Positions 18,676-29,650 are shown, counted from the stretch's first letter. The stretch: 64,000 nucleotides of DNA from an uncultured Sphingobacteriaceae bacterium (GCA_946887045.1 CAMPKC010000005.1:62001-126000); one strand, 5' to 3'. A program made the numbers and translations. Notes: generated by a model from the letters alone, not told the origin.

Positions 18676-19248
18676 ATGCAAGAAGTTGAAATTGTACAAA
18701 AAGATATACTTGCCGACAGAGCTTATCGCCTGGAATGGATAAAATTCCGTAAGACGCAAAATGGTAAAACTCAGACTCAGGAGCGCGAGGTTTATTTCCG
18801 CCCCGAGGGTGCAGCAATTTTATTGATCGATGACGTACGGAAGACCATTTTACTTACAAGACAATTTCGACTTCCTGTTCATCTAAGAGGAGAAAAAGAT
18901 TTATTACTGGAGGCTTGCGCCGGAATAATCGACGATGGTGAACTACCAGAGCATGCAATAGTGCGCGAAGTGGAGGAAGAAACAGGCTACAGAATATCTG
19001 AAATAAAACAAATAGCAGAAGGATTTATGACCCCTGCATCTGTCTCCGAATATGTATATTTCTTTACAGGGAAGTATTCTCCGGAGATGAAAGTTAGTGA
19101 AGGCGGTGGAAACGAACACGAAGGCGAAGACATCAAATTAATAGAGCTGTCAGGCGCCGAAGCAAAAGAATTATTACTGACCGGAAAAATTCATGATGTG
19201 AAAACAATCCTGCTTCTTCAGCATGCGATCATCCAAAATTTAATTTAA
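18676..19248 (+). CDS. nudK: Nudix hydrolase, GDP-mannose pyrophosphatase type
   Basis: A 190-residue Nudix protein similar in length and layout to NudK, which hydrolyses GDP-mannose and related sugar nucleotides. The box is complete: AGIIDDGELPEHAIVREVEE followed by ETGY, with REVEEETGY intact. EGFMTPASVSEYVYFF after it is typical of the ADP-ribose/GDP-mannose branch. ADP-ribose is a possible alternative substrate. It diverges from tyrS and is followed by the AcpH-like gene. Start ATG 18676. Confidence 0.8.
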   Translation: MQEVEIVQKDILADRAYRLEWIKFRKTQNGKTQTQEREVYFRPEGAAILLIDDVRKTILLTRQFRLPVHLRGEKDLLLEACAGIIDDGELPEHAIVREVEEETGYRISEIKQIAEGFMTPASVSEYVYFFTGKYSPEMKVSEGGGNEHEGEDIKLIELSGAEAKELLLTGKIHDVKTILLLQHAIIQNLI

Positions 19249-19309
19249 TTGCGTATTTTGTATAAAACACATTATTCTCTCTCTTGATAATGGGTAATTC
19301 AGGAGGCTT

Positions 19310-19990
19310 ATGAATTTTTTATCTCATTTCTATTTTGATAGATACACCGCCGATCCCCAGCAGGTGATTGGAATGGTTTTGCCTGATCTGTTAAAAAACG
19401 CGAACAAACATTGGAATATCCGACCAGAAAAAAATGAAGGCCTTTACCTGGACTCGGAGGTTAAAAATATTTATTGGGGATGGAAGCGGCATATTTGGGT
19501 CGACAAATACTTCCATTGCTCGGGATTCTTCTTTAAACATACTCAGGAAATCCGAACGAGAATTTTTCCCTTTTTGGAAACTGCCCCAGCCCGCCCTTTC
19601 TTTGTAGCCCACATTGCCCTTGAATTAATGCTTGATAGCCTCCTTCTTAATAATAACTTATTAAACACCAGCCATTTTTATACTCATCTCGAAAACACCA
19701 ACAAAGAAGCTTTGACACGCTTTTTTAACATGAACGACATTCTGGAGCAAGAACCCTTCTTTCATTTTCTAAATGGATTTATAGGTGATAAATACCTGAA
19801 CAGCTACATTAGTCCGGATAAACTTGTTTATGCCATTCACCGCATTTGTATGCGAATCTGGGACCAGCCTTTTAATGAGACGCAAAAACTGCAGCTCGCA
19901 GAGGTATTAATTGAATATCAGGAAAGTTTACAGAAAGATTTTATGAGTATTTTTGAAGATATTGAAAAGAAGCTGTTAACTTTTGCATAG
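19310..19990 (+). CDS. AcpH-like protein (acyl carrier protein phosphodiesterase family)
   Basis: A 226-residue helical protein opening with MNFLSHFYFD, then GMVLPDLL and WGWKRHIWVDKYFH, which parallel the MNFLAHL, GN(L/F)xxDFV and HRxIDxFTD motifs of AcpH. AcpH removes the phosphopantetheine arm from acyl carrier protein. Its His/Asp residues form a divergent HD-type metal site, and the matching residues here look conserved (H6, D25, H60, D64). True activity is uncertain; many Bacteroidota relatives are only annotated by similarity. An AGGAGG lies three bases before ATG 19310, unusual for this genome. Confidence 0.55.
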   Translation: MNFLSHFYFDRYTADPQQVIGMVLPDLLKNANKHWNIRPEKNEGLYLDSEVKNIYWGWKRHIWVDKYFHCSGFFFKHTQEIRTRIFPFLETAPARPFFVAHIALELMLDSLLLNNNLLNTSHFYTHLENTNKEALTRFFNMNDILEQEPFFHFLNGFIGDKYLNSYISPDKLVYAIHRICMRIWDQPFNETQKLQLAEVLIEYQESLQKDFMSIFEDIEKKLLTFA

Positions 19991-19999
19991 TCGCTGATT

Positions 20000-20587
20000 T
20001 CATTTGGTATATCTTATCTTAATAACCACCTTTTTCACAACATCATATCCATCGACTTTAATGCTTGGACGGTGAACATCCGTTGGGAAAAATATGTACA
20101 TCGTGCCTGGTTCCGCAACATAGAACTTACCTGCGGCGATGTAATTGGCTACGTCCTTTGCTGGATCGTACGGCTTTGTTACGGTAGCTTTTGACAACTC
20201 AGTTACTCCCATTTTTTCTTTCCCTTTAACAATGTATTGTACATCAATCATTTTACGGTGAGACTCCCAGGTGGTTTGCTCGTAGGGTTTACCAGGACCT
20301 TCGGTCACTGATGCAAAAACACTATCTCCATCAATAGGGTATTTCCCCGGAGCAAGCTTGTCCAAGTCAGTTTCCTTCAAATAAGCAAAGGCTTTATCCC
20401 ACCAAACTTTATTCTTTTTATATTGACTCTCGAACTCTGCCTGGTTAATATCGCTGTAAGGCATCAGTTTTAGTCCGTTATACCACTGGCCCTGTTTGAA
20501 CCAACCTGAAGAAAGATTTCTCGTCGCACAACCGGTTAGAAAAAAGCCACTTAATAAAACAATCAGAATGAGTTTAGAAGAATTCAT
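20000..20587 (-). CDS. YhcH/YjgK/YiaL family lipoprotein
   Basis: A single DUF386-type domain (relatives: EbgC, TabA, NanQ) fills most of the protein. YIVKGKEKMGV, the long AGKFYVAEPGTMYIFFPTDV segment, HRPSI and VKKVVIKI are clear family marks; the residues that bind metal in relatives (His, Glu) are present. Relatives act as sugar anomerases or on sialic acid intermediates. I chose ATG 20587 (195 residues), because it leaves a clean lipoprotein signal with lipobox LTGC (cysteine about residue 20); the longer frame to 20614 adds nine ordinary residues. Export as a lipoprotein is unusual for this normally cytoplasmic family. Confidence 0.8.
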   Translation of the reverse strand: MNSSKLILIVLLSGFFLTGCATRNLSSGWFKQGQWYNGLKLMPYSDINQAEFESQYKKNKVWWDKAFAYLKETDLDKLAPGKYPIDGDSVFASVTEGPGKPYEQTTWESHRKMIDVQYIVKGKEKMGVTELSKATVTKPYDPAKDVANYIAAGKFYVAEPGTMYIFFPTDVHRPSIKVDGYDVVKKVVIKIRYTK

Positions 20588-20619
20588 TATATAGGTTCCG
20601 TTTACAGCAGCCAAGATAA

Positions 20620-22695
<2,076 letters not shown>

Positions 22696-22817
22696 TCTGA
22701 AAATTCACTCGTGGAAATTCATAAATCCATCATAAATTAGCAGGCTATTTGGTTTTCATTAAAAAGCTCATTTAATTGATCAAAAGAGCTTTTAAAAACC
22801 TCCAAGACAAACAAAGA

Positions 22818-23696
22818 ATGAATAAATTTCATGGAACAGGTGTAGCTATGGTTACTCCGTTCAACACAGACGGTTCAGTAGATTTAGAAGGATTAAAGAG
22901 GTTAATCAATTTTCAAATTGATGGAGGAGTGCAATACCTCGTATCTTTAGGTACAACAGGAGAAGCATCTACGCTAAGTAAGGAGGAAAAGAAAACTGTT
23001 TGGGAATTTACCCGGGATACAGTAGCGGGACGTGTGCCTTTGGTTGCCGGAATTGGAGGGAACAGCACCTTGGACGTAATCAAGGATTTGGAGAGCTTTA
23101 ACAGCGTAGGATATGACGCGATCCTTTCGGTAAGCCCTTATTACAACAGACCAACACAGGAAGGAATCTACCAGCACTATAAAGCAATTGCACAAGCCGC
23201 ACCCCTACCTGTAATGTTATATAATGTTCCGACAAGAACAGGAAGCAATATGACTGCGGAAACAACTCTCAGACTTGCACACGACTTCAAAAATATCATT
23301 GCTGTAAAGGAAGCGGCAGGAAATTTTGATCAATTCAATAAAATATTAAGAGATAAGCCAGAAGATTTTCTTTTCATTTCTGGCGACGATGCGGTTTCTC
23401 TGCCACTAATTGCGATGGGTGCAGTGGGCATCATTTCAGTAGTTGCAAATGCCATTCCTGGATTGTTTTCGAAGATGATTGAGTTATGTCTTCAAGGAAA
23501 GTTTAACGACGCACAAATCTTGCATTATAAAATTCTTGAATTTACCAACTCACTCTTTTTGGAAGGAAATCCTTGCGGTGTAAAAGAAGCACTAAAGCAT
23601 CTTGAGATTTGCGGCAACACTTTGCGACTACCACTTGTCAATGTGAGTGGAGAACTTTCATCAATAATAAAAAAAGAAGTTCAGAATCTAGGATAA
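22818..23696 (+). CDS. dapA: 4-hydroxy-tetrahydrodipicolinate synthase
   Basis: Condenses pyruvate with aspartate semialdehyde, the first committed step to lysine and meso-diaminopimelate for peptidoglycan. From ATG 22818 it is 292 residues, the family length; an upstream TTG frame from 22776 is not needed. The Schiff-base lysine is K164 in IAVKEAAG and Y135 in YNVPTRTG is the proton relay. GTTGEASTLS binds the pyruvate carboxylate. It fits the meso-DAP-type MurE in this window. A strong terminator follows. Confidence 0.94.
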   Translation: MNKFHGTGVAMVTPFNTDGSVDLEGLKRLINFQIDGGVQYLVSLGTTGEASTLSKEEKKTVWEFTRDTVAGRVPLVAGIGGNSTLDVIKDLESFNSVGYDAILSVSPYYNRPTQEGIYQHYKAIAQAAPLPVMLYNVPTRTGSNMTAETTLRLAHDFKNIIAVKEAAGNFDQFNKILRDKPEDFLFISGDDAVSLPLIAMGAVGIISVVANAIPGLFSKMIELCLQGKFNDAQILHYKILEFTNSLFLEGNPCGVKEALKHLEICGNTLRLPLVNVSGELSSIIKKEVQNLG

Positions 23697-23758
23697 AAAT
23701 CGGCTGCGAATTGCAGAAGAAAATATTATGTCTAAATAATCTCCGTTTTTAACTCAAT

Positions 23759-23794
23759 AAAAAACCCCGTCTGTAAAAACAGCCGGGGTTTTTT
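23759..23794. terminator. Bidirectional terminator between dapA and the H1-like gene
   Basis: AAAAAACCCCG pairs with CGGGGTTTTTT, and an inner CTGT/ACAG pair extends the stem to a 4-A loop. Poly-A and poly-T flanks serve both strands. Confidence 0.9.
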
Positions 23795-23811
23795 ATTCCA
23801 AAAAGAACAAA

Positions 23812-24000
23812 TTACTTAGCAGTATTTTTAGCTTCCTGAATCTCTAAACGAATCGCTTGAGCAAGGTTTTTAATATCTTGTAAACCTTTTCTAACGCGAG
23901 TTCCAGCAGCGCTGTTTCCTTTGTTATAGAATTTGTCTGCATCACCTTCTAGGCCGGTGATTAAGTCTTTTAGTTCGGTAAATCTTTCGAATTTTGCCAT
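23812..24000 (-). CDS. Histone H1-like (Hc1-related) small protein
   Basis: A 62-residue protein of the type annotated in Bacteroidota as histone H1 family. It has MAKFERFTELKDLI, then a helix and the conserved stretch NKGNSAAGTRVRKGLQDIKN, ending in a lysine-containing tail. It is helical, close to neutral in charge apart from its basic patch, and proposed to bind DNA. The role is inferred from the family and is little tested. It is monocistronic, with a promoter-like TACATTCG upstream (24051-24058) and a terminator downstream. Confidence 0.8.
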   Translation of the reverse strand: MAKFERFTELKDLITGLEGDADKFYNKGNSAAGTRVRKGLQDIKNLAQAIRLEIQEAKNTAK

Positions 24001-24050
24001 TGTTAAATAAGTTTAGTTTTAATGAGTTAATATTTTTTATAAGCTATAAG

Positions 24051-24058
24051 CGAATGTA
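24051..24058 (-). promoter_or_regulatory. -7 element for the H1-like gene
   Basis: The minus strand reads TACATTCG, with a T-rich stretch about 18 bases further upstream. The predicted leader is about 46 bases. Confidence 0.45.
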
Positions 24059-24117
24059 AAGGGTTTTTCTATAAAAAAAAACTATTTGAAAATAAAAAAT
24101 CGCCTTTTCGAGTGTTT

Positions 24118-24144
24118 TTATCCACATTTTGGGCATTATTCACA
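24118..24144 (+). promoter_or_regulatory. Pair of DnaA-box-like 9-mers
   Basis: TTATCCACA (24118-24126) and TTATTCACA (24136-24144) both match the TTATNCACA consensus on the same strand, beside an A/T-rich stretch (24060-24105). Two boxes alone do not establish an origin. Confidence 0.35.
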
Positions 24145-24223
24145 CAAAAATCCACCTATTTAACCCACGAGAAAACTGTTATCATATAACAAAACTCTTC
24201 GACCTTCTAACAAAGGGCAAACG

Positions 24224-25462
24224 CTAGGAAAGCCCGTTCTTATCTTTGTAAAAGCCCTTTTCTAATCTTTCGCCAACTTCTGAGAATGCTTCGAGTGTTC
24301 TTTGAACATCTTCGTGTGTGTGCATAGCAGTTGGAATGATCCGAAGTTCCATTAATCCTTTAGGAATAACCGGATATACAACGATCGAGCAAAAGATGCT
24401 ATAGTTTTCACGAAGATCCATGGTAATCGCGGTAGCCTCAGGTAACTCACCCTTTAAAAATACGGGAGTTACCATGGTATTAGTAAGACCAAGGTTAAAC
24501 CCTCTTTCGCGTAAACCTTTTTGTAACGTCCTTGCAATATCCCACAGTTTCTCGCGAAGCTCAGGTCTGGTTTTTAACAGTTCTAATCGTTTGCGCAAGC
24601 CTACAACCATTGGCATTGGCAATGCCTTTGCAAAGGTTTGTGAGCGCATGTTATAACGCAGATAATTGGTTATTTCTTCTGTAGAAGCAACAAACGCTCC
24701 AATACCGGCCATCGACTTCGCGAACGTACCGAAATAAAGATCAATACCTTCAATACACTCCTGCTCTTCATGTGTTCCGGCTCCGGTTTTACCCATCGTA
24801 CCAAATCCATGGGCATCGTCAATAAGTAAACGGAATTTAAAATCCTTTTTAAGATCTACCAACTCCTTCAATTTACCTTGCGCACCCGACATTCCAAACA
24901 CACCTTCAGTAATTACAAGAATTCCACCGCCCGTTTGTTCAACAAGCTTAGTAGCTCTTTCTAACTGCTTTCTGCAACTTTCGATATCGTTATGCTGATA
25001 AACATAGCGTTTACCCATGTGCAATCTCACTCCATCGATAATACATGCATGCGATTCACCGTCATAAACAATTACATCGTTTCTATCAACCATTGTATCG
25101 ATGATAGAAACCATGCCTTGATAGCCATAGTTTAATAAAAACGCATCCTGAAAACCAGTAAATTCAGCTAATTCCTTCTCTAATGCTTCGTGGTGATTCG
25201 AGTTACCCGACATCATTCGTGCACCCATAGGGTAAGCAAGACCAAACTCAGCAGCGGCTTGAGCATCTGCTTCACGCACTTCAGGATGGTTCGCCAGACC
25301 TAAATAATTGTTCAAGCTCCACACTAAATGATCCTTCCCGCGAAATTTCATATGAGGGGCAATTTCACCTTCCAACTTTGGAAAAGCAAAGTAGCCATGC
25401 GCCATTTTCTGGTGCTGGCCTAAAGGCCCCATATTTTTAGATATTTTATCAAATAAATCCAA
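24224..25462 (-). CDS. Alpha-oxoamine synthase family PLP enzyme (serine palmitoyltransferase / KBL-like)
   Basis: A 412-residue PLP enzyme of the family that condenses an amino acid with an acyl-CoA: serine palmitoyltransferase, 2-amino-3-ketobutyrate CoA ligase (KBL), AONS. The PLP lysine is in FGTFAKSMAG. IDDAHGFGTMG binds the cofactor ring, and NNYLGL and MGARMMSGNS are family motifs. Bacteroidota make sphingolipids, so serine palmitoyltransferase is a reasonable guess, but I cannot separate it from KBL or other members by eye. The start is TTG 25462 or ATG 25432, with no upstream ATG in frame. Confidence 0.75.
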   Translation of the reverse strand: MDLFDKISKNMGPLGQHQKMAHGYFAFPKLEGEIAPHMKFRGKDHLVWSLNNYLGLANHPEVREADAQAAAEFGLAYPMGARMMSGNSNHHEALEKELAEFTGFQDAFLLNYGYQGMVSIIDTMVDRNDVIVYDGESHACIIDGVRLHMGKRYVYQHNDIESCRKQLERATKLVEQTGGGILVITEGVFGMSGAQGKLKELVDLKKDFKFRLLIDDAHGFGTMGKTGAGTHEEQECIEGIDLYFGTFAKSMAGIGAFVASTEEITNYLRYNMRSQTFAKALPMPMVVGLRKRLELLKTRPELREKLWDIARTLQKGLRERGFNLGLTNTMVTPVFLKGELPEATAITMDLRENYSIFCSIVVYPVIPKGLMELRIIPTAMHTHEDVQRTLEAFSEVGERLEKGFYKDKNGLS

Positions 25463-25601
25463 TTTTATTGTGTTTTTAGTGATTTAAAATAAAGCAGCGA
25501 ATTTAGCCTTTTAATAGCTTAATAACAATGGCCTGGCTACAATGTGCAGCATTATGTAATTCGAACCGTCTATCAACCTCTTCCCACCAGGTCCACGCCA
25601 T

Positions 25602-25639
25602 AAAAAAAGCCCTTATCTATCATAGATAAAGGCTTTTTT
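25602..25639. terminator. Terminator of the dcw operon (after ftsZ)
   Basis: A long stem, AAAAAAGCC-TTATCTAT with ATAGATAA-GGCTTTTTT, lies just beyond the ftsZ stop. It has T-runs on both strands. Confidence 0.9.
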
Positions 25640-25655
25640 GTATGGTAAAAACTCA

Positions 25656-27296
25656 CTAATCTACATTATCATGAAGAAAGGAGTTGTTCGGTCTGATTTC
25701 GGTAATTCCCTCTTCATTTGAAAGTGTAAAGCGGGAAACCTGTGATTCTGATGAATGAGGAACCTGTTGTAAAGACATTTGCTTACGTTTATAAGCAGGT
25801 TCGTTTTCCAGCTCCTGCAAACCGTTAGCTGTACGAAGCTTCATGCTCAGATCTTTTAATCGTAAGATCCGTTCTCTTGATTTGCGTAACTGCTCTTCAA
25901 TCGACTCATCGGTTTTATTTTCGTCGGGATTATAAGCCTGTGGTTCTGGCTCAGGCAACCTGATCTCCTCTGCTGGCCTGCTTACTTCTGCAAGCGGCTC
26001 GTTAACCTGGAACTCTGGTTCTGCAATTTTAAATCCAAACTCAAATCGTGGTTCTTCAGAAACCGATGGTACTTGTTCTTCCTCTTCTAAAGTATGACGA
26101 ATAAATTGAGACTCAGTGGATTTCACTTCCTCATTCGCCTTTTCTTTCTGACCGAACATCCCGGCAAATAAATCCGGTTGAACCTCGGTAGTTTTCATCA
26201 CCATTTCCTGTTCTTTCACTTCAGGCTCCTGAGGAGCAATAAAGGAATTTACCGTGTTAACAGGAGTCACCATCGGCGCATTTTCAGGCGTCAATAAAGA
26301 CACTTTACGCACCTGACTTTTTTCTACTGCTCGCTCTTCCTGTGTCTGAAAACCTGTAGCAATTATAGTAACAGATATTTTCTCGCCAAGTTCTTCGTCA
26401 ACGCAGTTACCCCAGATCAGATCCGCGGCAAGTCCTGCTTCCTGCTGGATGTAATCGGTAATTATGCTTACCTCATCCATAGAAACTTCTTTTGAACCAG
26501 AACTAATGTTCAATAGAATATATCGTGCACCTTCAATTTCATTATCTTTTAACAGAGGAGACGCTAAAGCTCCTTCAACAGCTCTATGAGCTCGGTTTTC
26601 ACCTTCGGCAGAATAACTTCCCATGATGGCCACACCGCTGCTGTTCATTACAGTGCGAACATCTTTAAAGTCGACGTTTATATAACCCGGTATGGTAATA
26701 ATTTCTGCGATTCCTTTTGCTGCAGTTGTTAAAATATTGTCGGCCTGAGCAAAGGCGGCACTCAAAGTTAAGTTACCAAAAATCTCGCGTAAGCGATCAT
26801 TCGATATCACCAGGTAAGAATCAACATATTTTTTGAATTCCTCCAGCCCGTCCTCAGCCTGCATTTTCCTGCGTTTTCCCTCAAAAGAAAAAGGCGTAGT
26901 TATAATTCCAACCGTTAATATATCAAGCTCTTTAGCGGCTTTGGCGATAATCGGACTGGCACCAGTACCAGTACCACCACCCATCCCGGCTGTGATAAAC
27001 AACATCTTTGTATTGCTTCCCAACATCCGCTTAATGTCTTCTATGTTCTCGATAGCTGAATTCTTACCTACTTCCGGAATCGAACCTGCTCCCATCCCCT
27101 CGGTAAGACTTGCGCCTAATTGAACCTTATTCGGAATAGGACTCAATTCCAATGCTTGCGCATCAGTATTACAGATAATAAAATCCACACCTGTGATTCC
27201 CTGTCTGTACATATGGTTCACAGCATTACCACCGCCACCACCAACACCAATTACTTTAATAATTGATGACTTTTCTTTTAACATTTCAAACTGCAT
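25656..27296 (-). CDS. ftsZ: Cell division GTPase FtsZ
   Basis: Forms the tubulin-like division ring. The GTP-binding loop GGGTGTG is at 106-112, with the tubulin-type T7 region after it. The globular part ends near residue 320. The remaining ~225 residues form a charged, Glu/Pro-rich, low-complexity linker, ending in NNSFLHDNVD. At 546 residues it is far longer than E. coli FtsZ (383), and the tail differs from the usual FtsA/ZipA-binding peptide; a variant tail is a Bacteroidota trait as far as I know. It is the last gene of the dcw cluster, 126 bases after ftsA, with a nested inverted repeat in that gap. Confidence 0.96.
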   Translation of the reverse strand: MQFEMLKEKSSIIKVIGVGGGGGNAVNHMYRQGITGVDFIICNTDAQALELSPIPNKVQLGASLTEGMGAGSIPEVGKNSAIENIEDIKRMLGSNTKMLFITAGMGGGTGTGASPIIAKAAKELDILTVGIITTPFSFEGKRRKMQAEDGLEEFKKYVDSYLVISNDRLREIFGNLTLSAAFAQADNILTTAAKGIAEIITIPGYINVDFKDVRTVMNSSGVAIMGSYSAEGENRAHRAVEGALASPLLKDNEIEGARYILLNISSGSKEVSMDEVSIITDYIQQEAGLAADLIWGNCVDEELGEKISVTIIATGFQTQEERAVEKSQVRKVSLLTPENAPMVTPVNTVNSFIAPQEPEVKEQEMVMKTTEVQPDLFAGMFGQKEKANEEVKSTESQFIRHTLEEEEQVPSVSEEPRFEFGFKIAEPEFQVNEPLAEVSRPAEEIRLPEPEPQAYNPDENKTDESIEEQLRKSRERILRLKDLSMKLRTANGLQELENEPAYKRKQMSLQQVPHSSESQVSRFTLSNEEGITEIRPNNSFLHDNVD

Positions 27297-27362
27297 ATCG
27301 CTATTAATCAGTTTAGTAGATTTTGAATTATTTACTCTATTCCTTCTTGTAATATTAATTAT

Positions 27363-27422
27363 TTTTCAACAGACGTTTTCCACAATTGTTAAGTTTGTGG
27401 AAAACTCTCTCATTGTTGAAAA
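27363..27422. repeat. Nested inverted repeats between ftsA and ftsZ
   Basis: The inner arms GTTTTCCACAA (27375-27385) and TTGTGGAAAAC (27395-27405) are perfect over 11 bases with a 9-base loop. The outer arms TTTTCAACA (27363-27371) and TGTTGAAAA (27414-27422) are perfect over 9. The inner arms contain TTTTCCACA, one base from a DnaA box. No T-run follows directly, so it may be a protein site or an mRNA structure between ftsA and ftsZ. Confidence 0.7.
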
Positions 27423-28772
27423 CTATTTAATATAGTCTTCATCTTTGATATCGTCTTTAATAAATTTCGCCCCTGTTTGAAGTAATTTATCGAACAATCC
27501 GAATGATTTTTTTCCTTTTTCAACGGCTGGTTTTTGCACCAGAACACCAGGTTGCTTTACTGTCTCCATCAATTCCTCCGCTTTATGTATTCCTTTAATT
27601 AATAATCCTATACCGGTTGCAAACATCGGGCTTTTCAGATCGTCGTATACATTTTTGGGCAACACTTCATTTTTTGCCAAATGCTCGTTCGGATAGCCAA
27701 TGCGGCAATCTAAACCAGTAACGTATTCTACTAACTGCGATAAATGCTTCAATTGAGCACCACCGCCTGTAATCACAATGCCTGCAATCAGTTTCTTTTC
27801 GTATCCGGATGATTTTATCTCGTAATAGATGTGCTCGATAATTTCCTCCATTCTCGCCTGGATAACGTAAGCGAGGTTTTTTACCGAAATTTCTTTTGGC
27901 TCACGACCGCGTAAGCCAGGGACGCAGATAATTTCATTCTCCTTGTTTTCGTCGGCTAAAGCAGATCCGAAACGAGTTTTTAATAACTCTGCCTGGTTGC
28001 GCATTACCGAACATCCTTCACGGATATCCTCTGTTACACTATTTCCGCCAAAAGGAATAACCGCCGTGTGACGAATAATGCCTTCATGAAATATGGCCAG
28101 ATCGGTAGTACCACCACCTATATCCACAAGCACAACTCCGGCTTCTTTTTCTTCATCGCTTAACACAGATTCTGAAGATGCCAGGGGCTCAAGAATTAAC
28201 TCTTGCGTTTCTAAATTTGCGTTTCCAACACATTTAAGGATATTTTTAACAGCACTTACGTGACCTGAAATTATATGGAAATTTGCTTCAAGTCGTACCC
28301 CGGCCATTCCGATAGGATCTTTAATTCCGGGCTCATTGTCTACAGTAAACTCTTGAGGAAGAACATGGATAATCTCTTCGCCGGGAGGCATAACAAGCTT
28401 GTACATATCTTCTATGAGCTTATCAATATCCTTCCGTTGAATTTCGTTGTTCAGGTCCTTCCGGGTTAAAATTCCGCGATGCTGAAGACTTTTGATGTGC
28501 TGACCCGCAATCCCAACGTTAACGATTTTAACATCGACGTTAGACTGGGCGCTAGCTTCATCAACAGCCAGCAAGATGCCCTGGACTGTTTTTTGAATAT
28601 TTGACACTACACCACGCGTTACACCGGCCGACTCGGCCTTCCCAATCCCCAATATTTCTATCTTGCGCTGACCATTCCTACGGCCAACAATCACACAAAT
28701 TTTTGTAGTACCTATATCTAAGCCTACAACAATGGGTGACCCTTTTGATAATGTAGAAGTATCTTTTTCCAT
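27423..28772 (-). CDS. ftsA: Cell division protein FtsA
   Basis: An actin-like ATPase that tethers FtsZ to the membrane. The 449 residues include the phosphate-1 motif VVGLDIGTTKICVIVG (about 15-30), a 1C domain, phosphate-2 VLVDIGGGTTDLAIF and adenosine motif IVITGGGAQLKHL. The C-terminal region after residue 395 is basic and could carry the amphipathic membrane helix (SFGLFDKLLQTGAKFI). It sits between ftsQ (2 bases) and ftsZ. Start ATG 28772. Confidence 0.95.
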   Translation of the reverse strand: MEKDTSTLSKGSPIVVGLDIGTTKICVIVGRRNGQRKIEILGIGKAESAGVTRGVVSNIQKTVQGILLAVDEASAQSNVDVKIVNVGIAGQHIKSLQHRGILTRKDLNNEIQRKDIDKLIEDMYKLVMPPGEEIIHVLPQEFTVDNEPGIKDPIGMAGVRLEANFHIISGHVSAVKNILKCVGNANLETQELILEPLASSESVLSDEEKEAGVVLVDIGGGTTDLAIFHEGIIRHTAVIPFGGNSVTEDIREGCSVMRNQAELLKTRFGSALADENKENEIICVPGLRGREPKEISVKNLAYVIQARMEEIIEHIYYEIKSSGYEKKLIAGIVITGGGAQLKHLSQLVEYVTGLDCRIGYPNEHLAKNEVLPKNVYDDLKSPMFATGIGLLIKGIHKAEELMETVKQPGVLVQKPAVEKGKKSFGLFDKLLQTGAKFIKDDIKDEDYIK

Positions 28773-28774
28773 AA

Positions 28775-29650
28775 TTAACGTGTTACTGTTTTTACTGTAT
28801 CCTGAATGTTGTTAAGAGTCTCGTTTTTAATTGCCTGCAATGGCTTAGCAACCGGAGTAGCCAGAGTGCTATCTATTACATTTTTTACGCAGACAACTTG
28901 GTTTGTATATTTTATCGTGATGGTTTTGTAAGCATCCCATCCAACTGCCGGCAAAGCCTTCTTATAAAAAGCCAGCAAATTCCCGAACTTTATTTTTAGC
29001 GAATCAGCATTTCCAAGTACAATCTGATGATTTCCGACTCTTGGAACCATTTCAATTTCACCGCTTTGATTCACATACAGCTGTTCTATCTGCTCACGCC
29101 ATAATGTATCACCTTCTATAAAAAGAGCGGTTTTATATAAATCCCGCGCCAGGCTGGTACGCAGGGTGTCTACTTTATTACCGAAAGGCTCGAGTATATA
29201 TCCGTTAGCAACTAAAACATGTGCGGTAAAATTAGATGAGACAGGCATTTTTAACCCCTTTTGGTCGATGTAAAAATCCTGGCTTGTTAGATTTAACACC
29301 CTTAAAACAGGCTCGCGTTGGCGGATTTTGATATTGATAACACCATCCATATCGGCAAACACCTTCGCTTCTTCGATATAGGGGTTGGCTTTCAAAGAAT
29401 TTTCGATAGCATGAATATCTATTTGATGAAGCTTACGACCAAGCAGAGACCCCGGGTTTTTAAGAAGCATCTCATCAATGTCGGCACGCTCAATAAAACT
29501 ATTTACCTCCGGAATTATGACTTTAACATCTACGCATTCGGTCTCACTTTTCTTAATCTCAATAAAACTCATAAGCGTCACCAATCCCCCCAGACTTATC
29601 AGCCAGAGAAACCCGTACAATACTGCTTTCCAGTTTATTCTTTTAAGCAT
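28775..29650 (-). CDS. ftsQ: Cell division protein FtsQ/DivIB
   Basis: A bitopic division protein of 291 residues: a short cytoplasmic N-terminus, one membrane helix (about 9-27, AVLYGFLWLISLGGLVTLM) and a periplasmic POTRA-like domain (about 45-115, NSFIERADIDEML, ENSLKANPYIEEAKVF). The sequence is divergent, but position in the dcw cluster settles the assignment. It overlaps the murC stop by 8 bases and is followed by ftsA. Start ATG 29650. Confidence 0.88.
   Translation of the reverse strand: MLKRINWKAVLYGFLWLISLGGLVTLMSFIEIKKSETECVDVKVIIPEVNSFIERADIDEMLLKNPGSLLGRKLHQIDIHAIENSLKANPYIEEAKVFADMDGVINIKIRQREPVLRVLNLTSQDFYIDQKGLKMPVSSNFTAHVLVANGYILEPFGNKVDTLRTSLARDLYKTALFIEGDTLWREQIEQLYVNQSGEIEMVPRVGNHQIVLGNADSLKIKFGNLLAFYKKALPAVGWDAYKTITIKYTNQVVCVKNVIDSTLATPVAKPLQAIKNETLNNIQDTVKTVTR

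Noticed and set aside
24118..24144. Calling the DnaA-box pair the chromosome origin
   Set aside because: Only two boxes, no dnaA and no skew data. The gene orientations around the site do not point clearly to a replication start.
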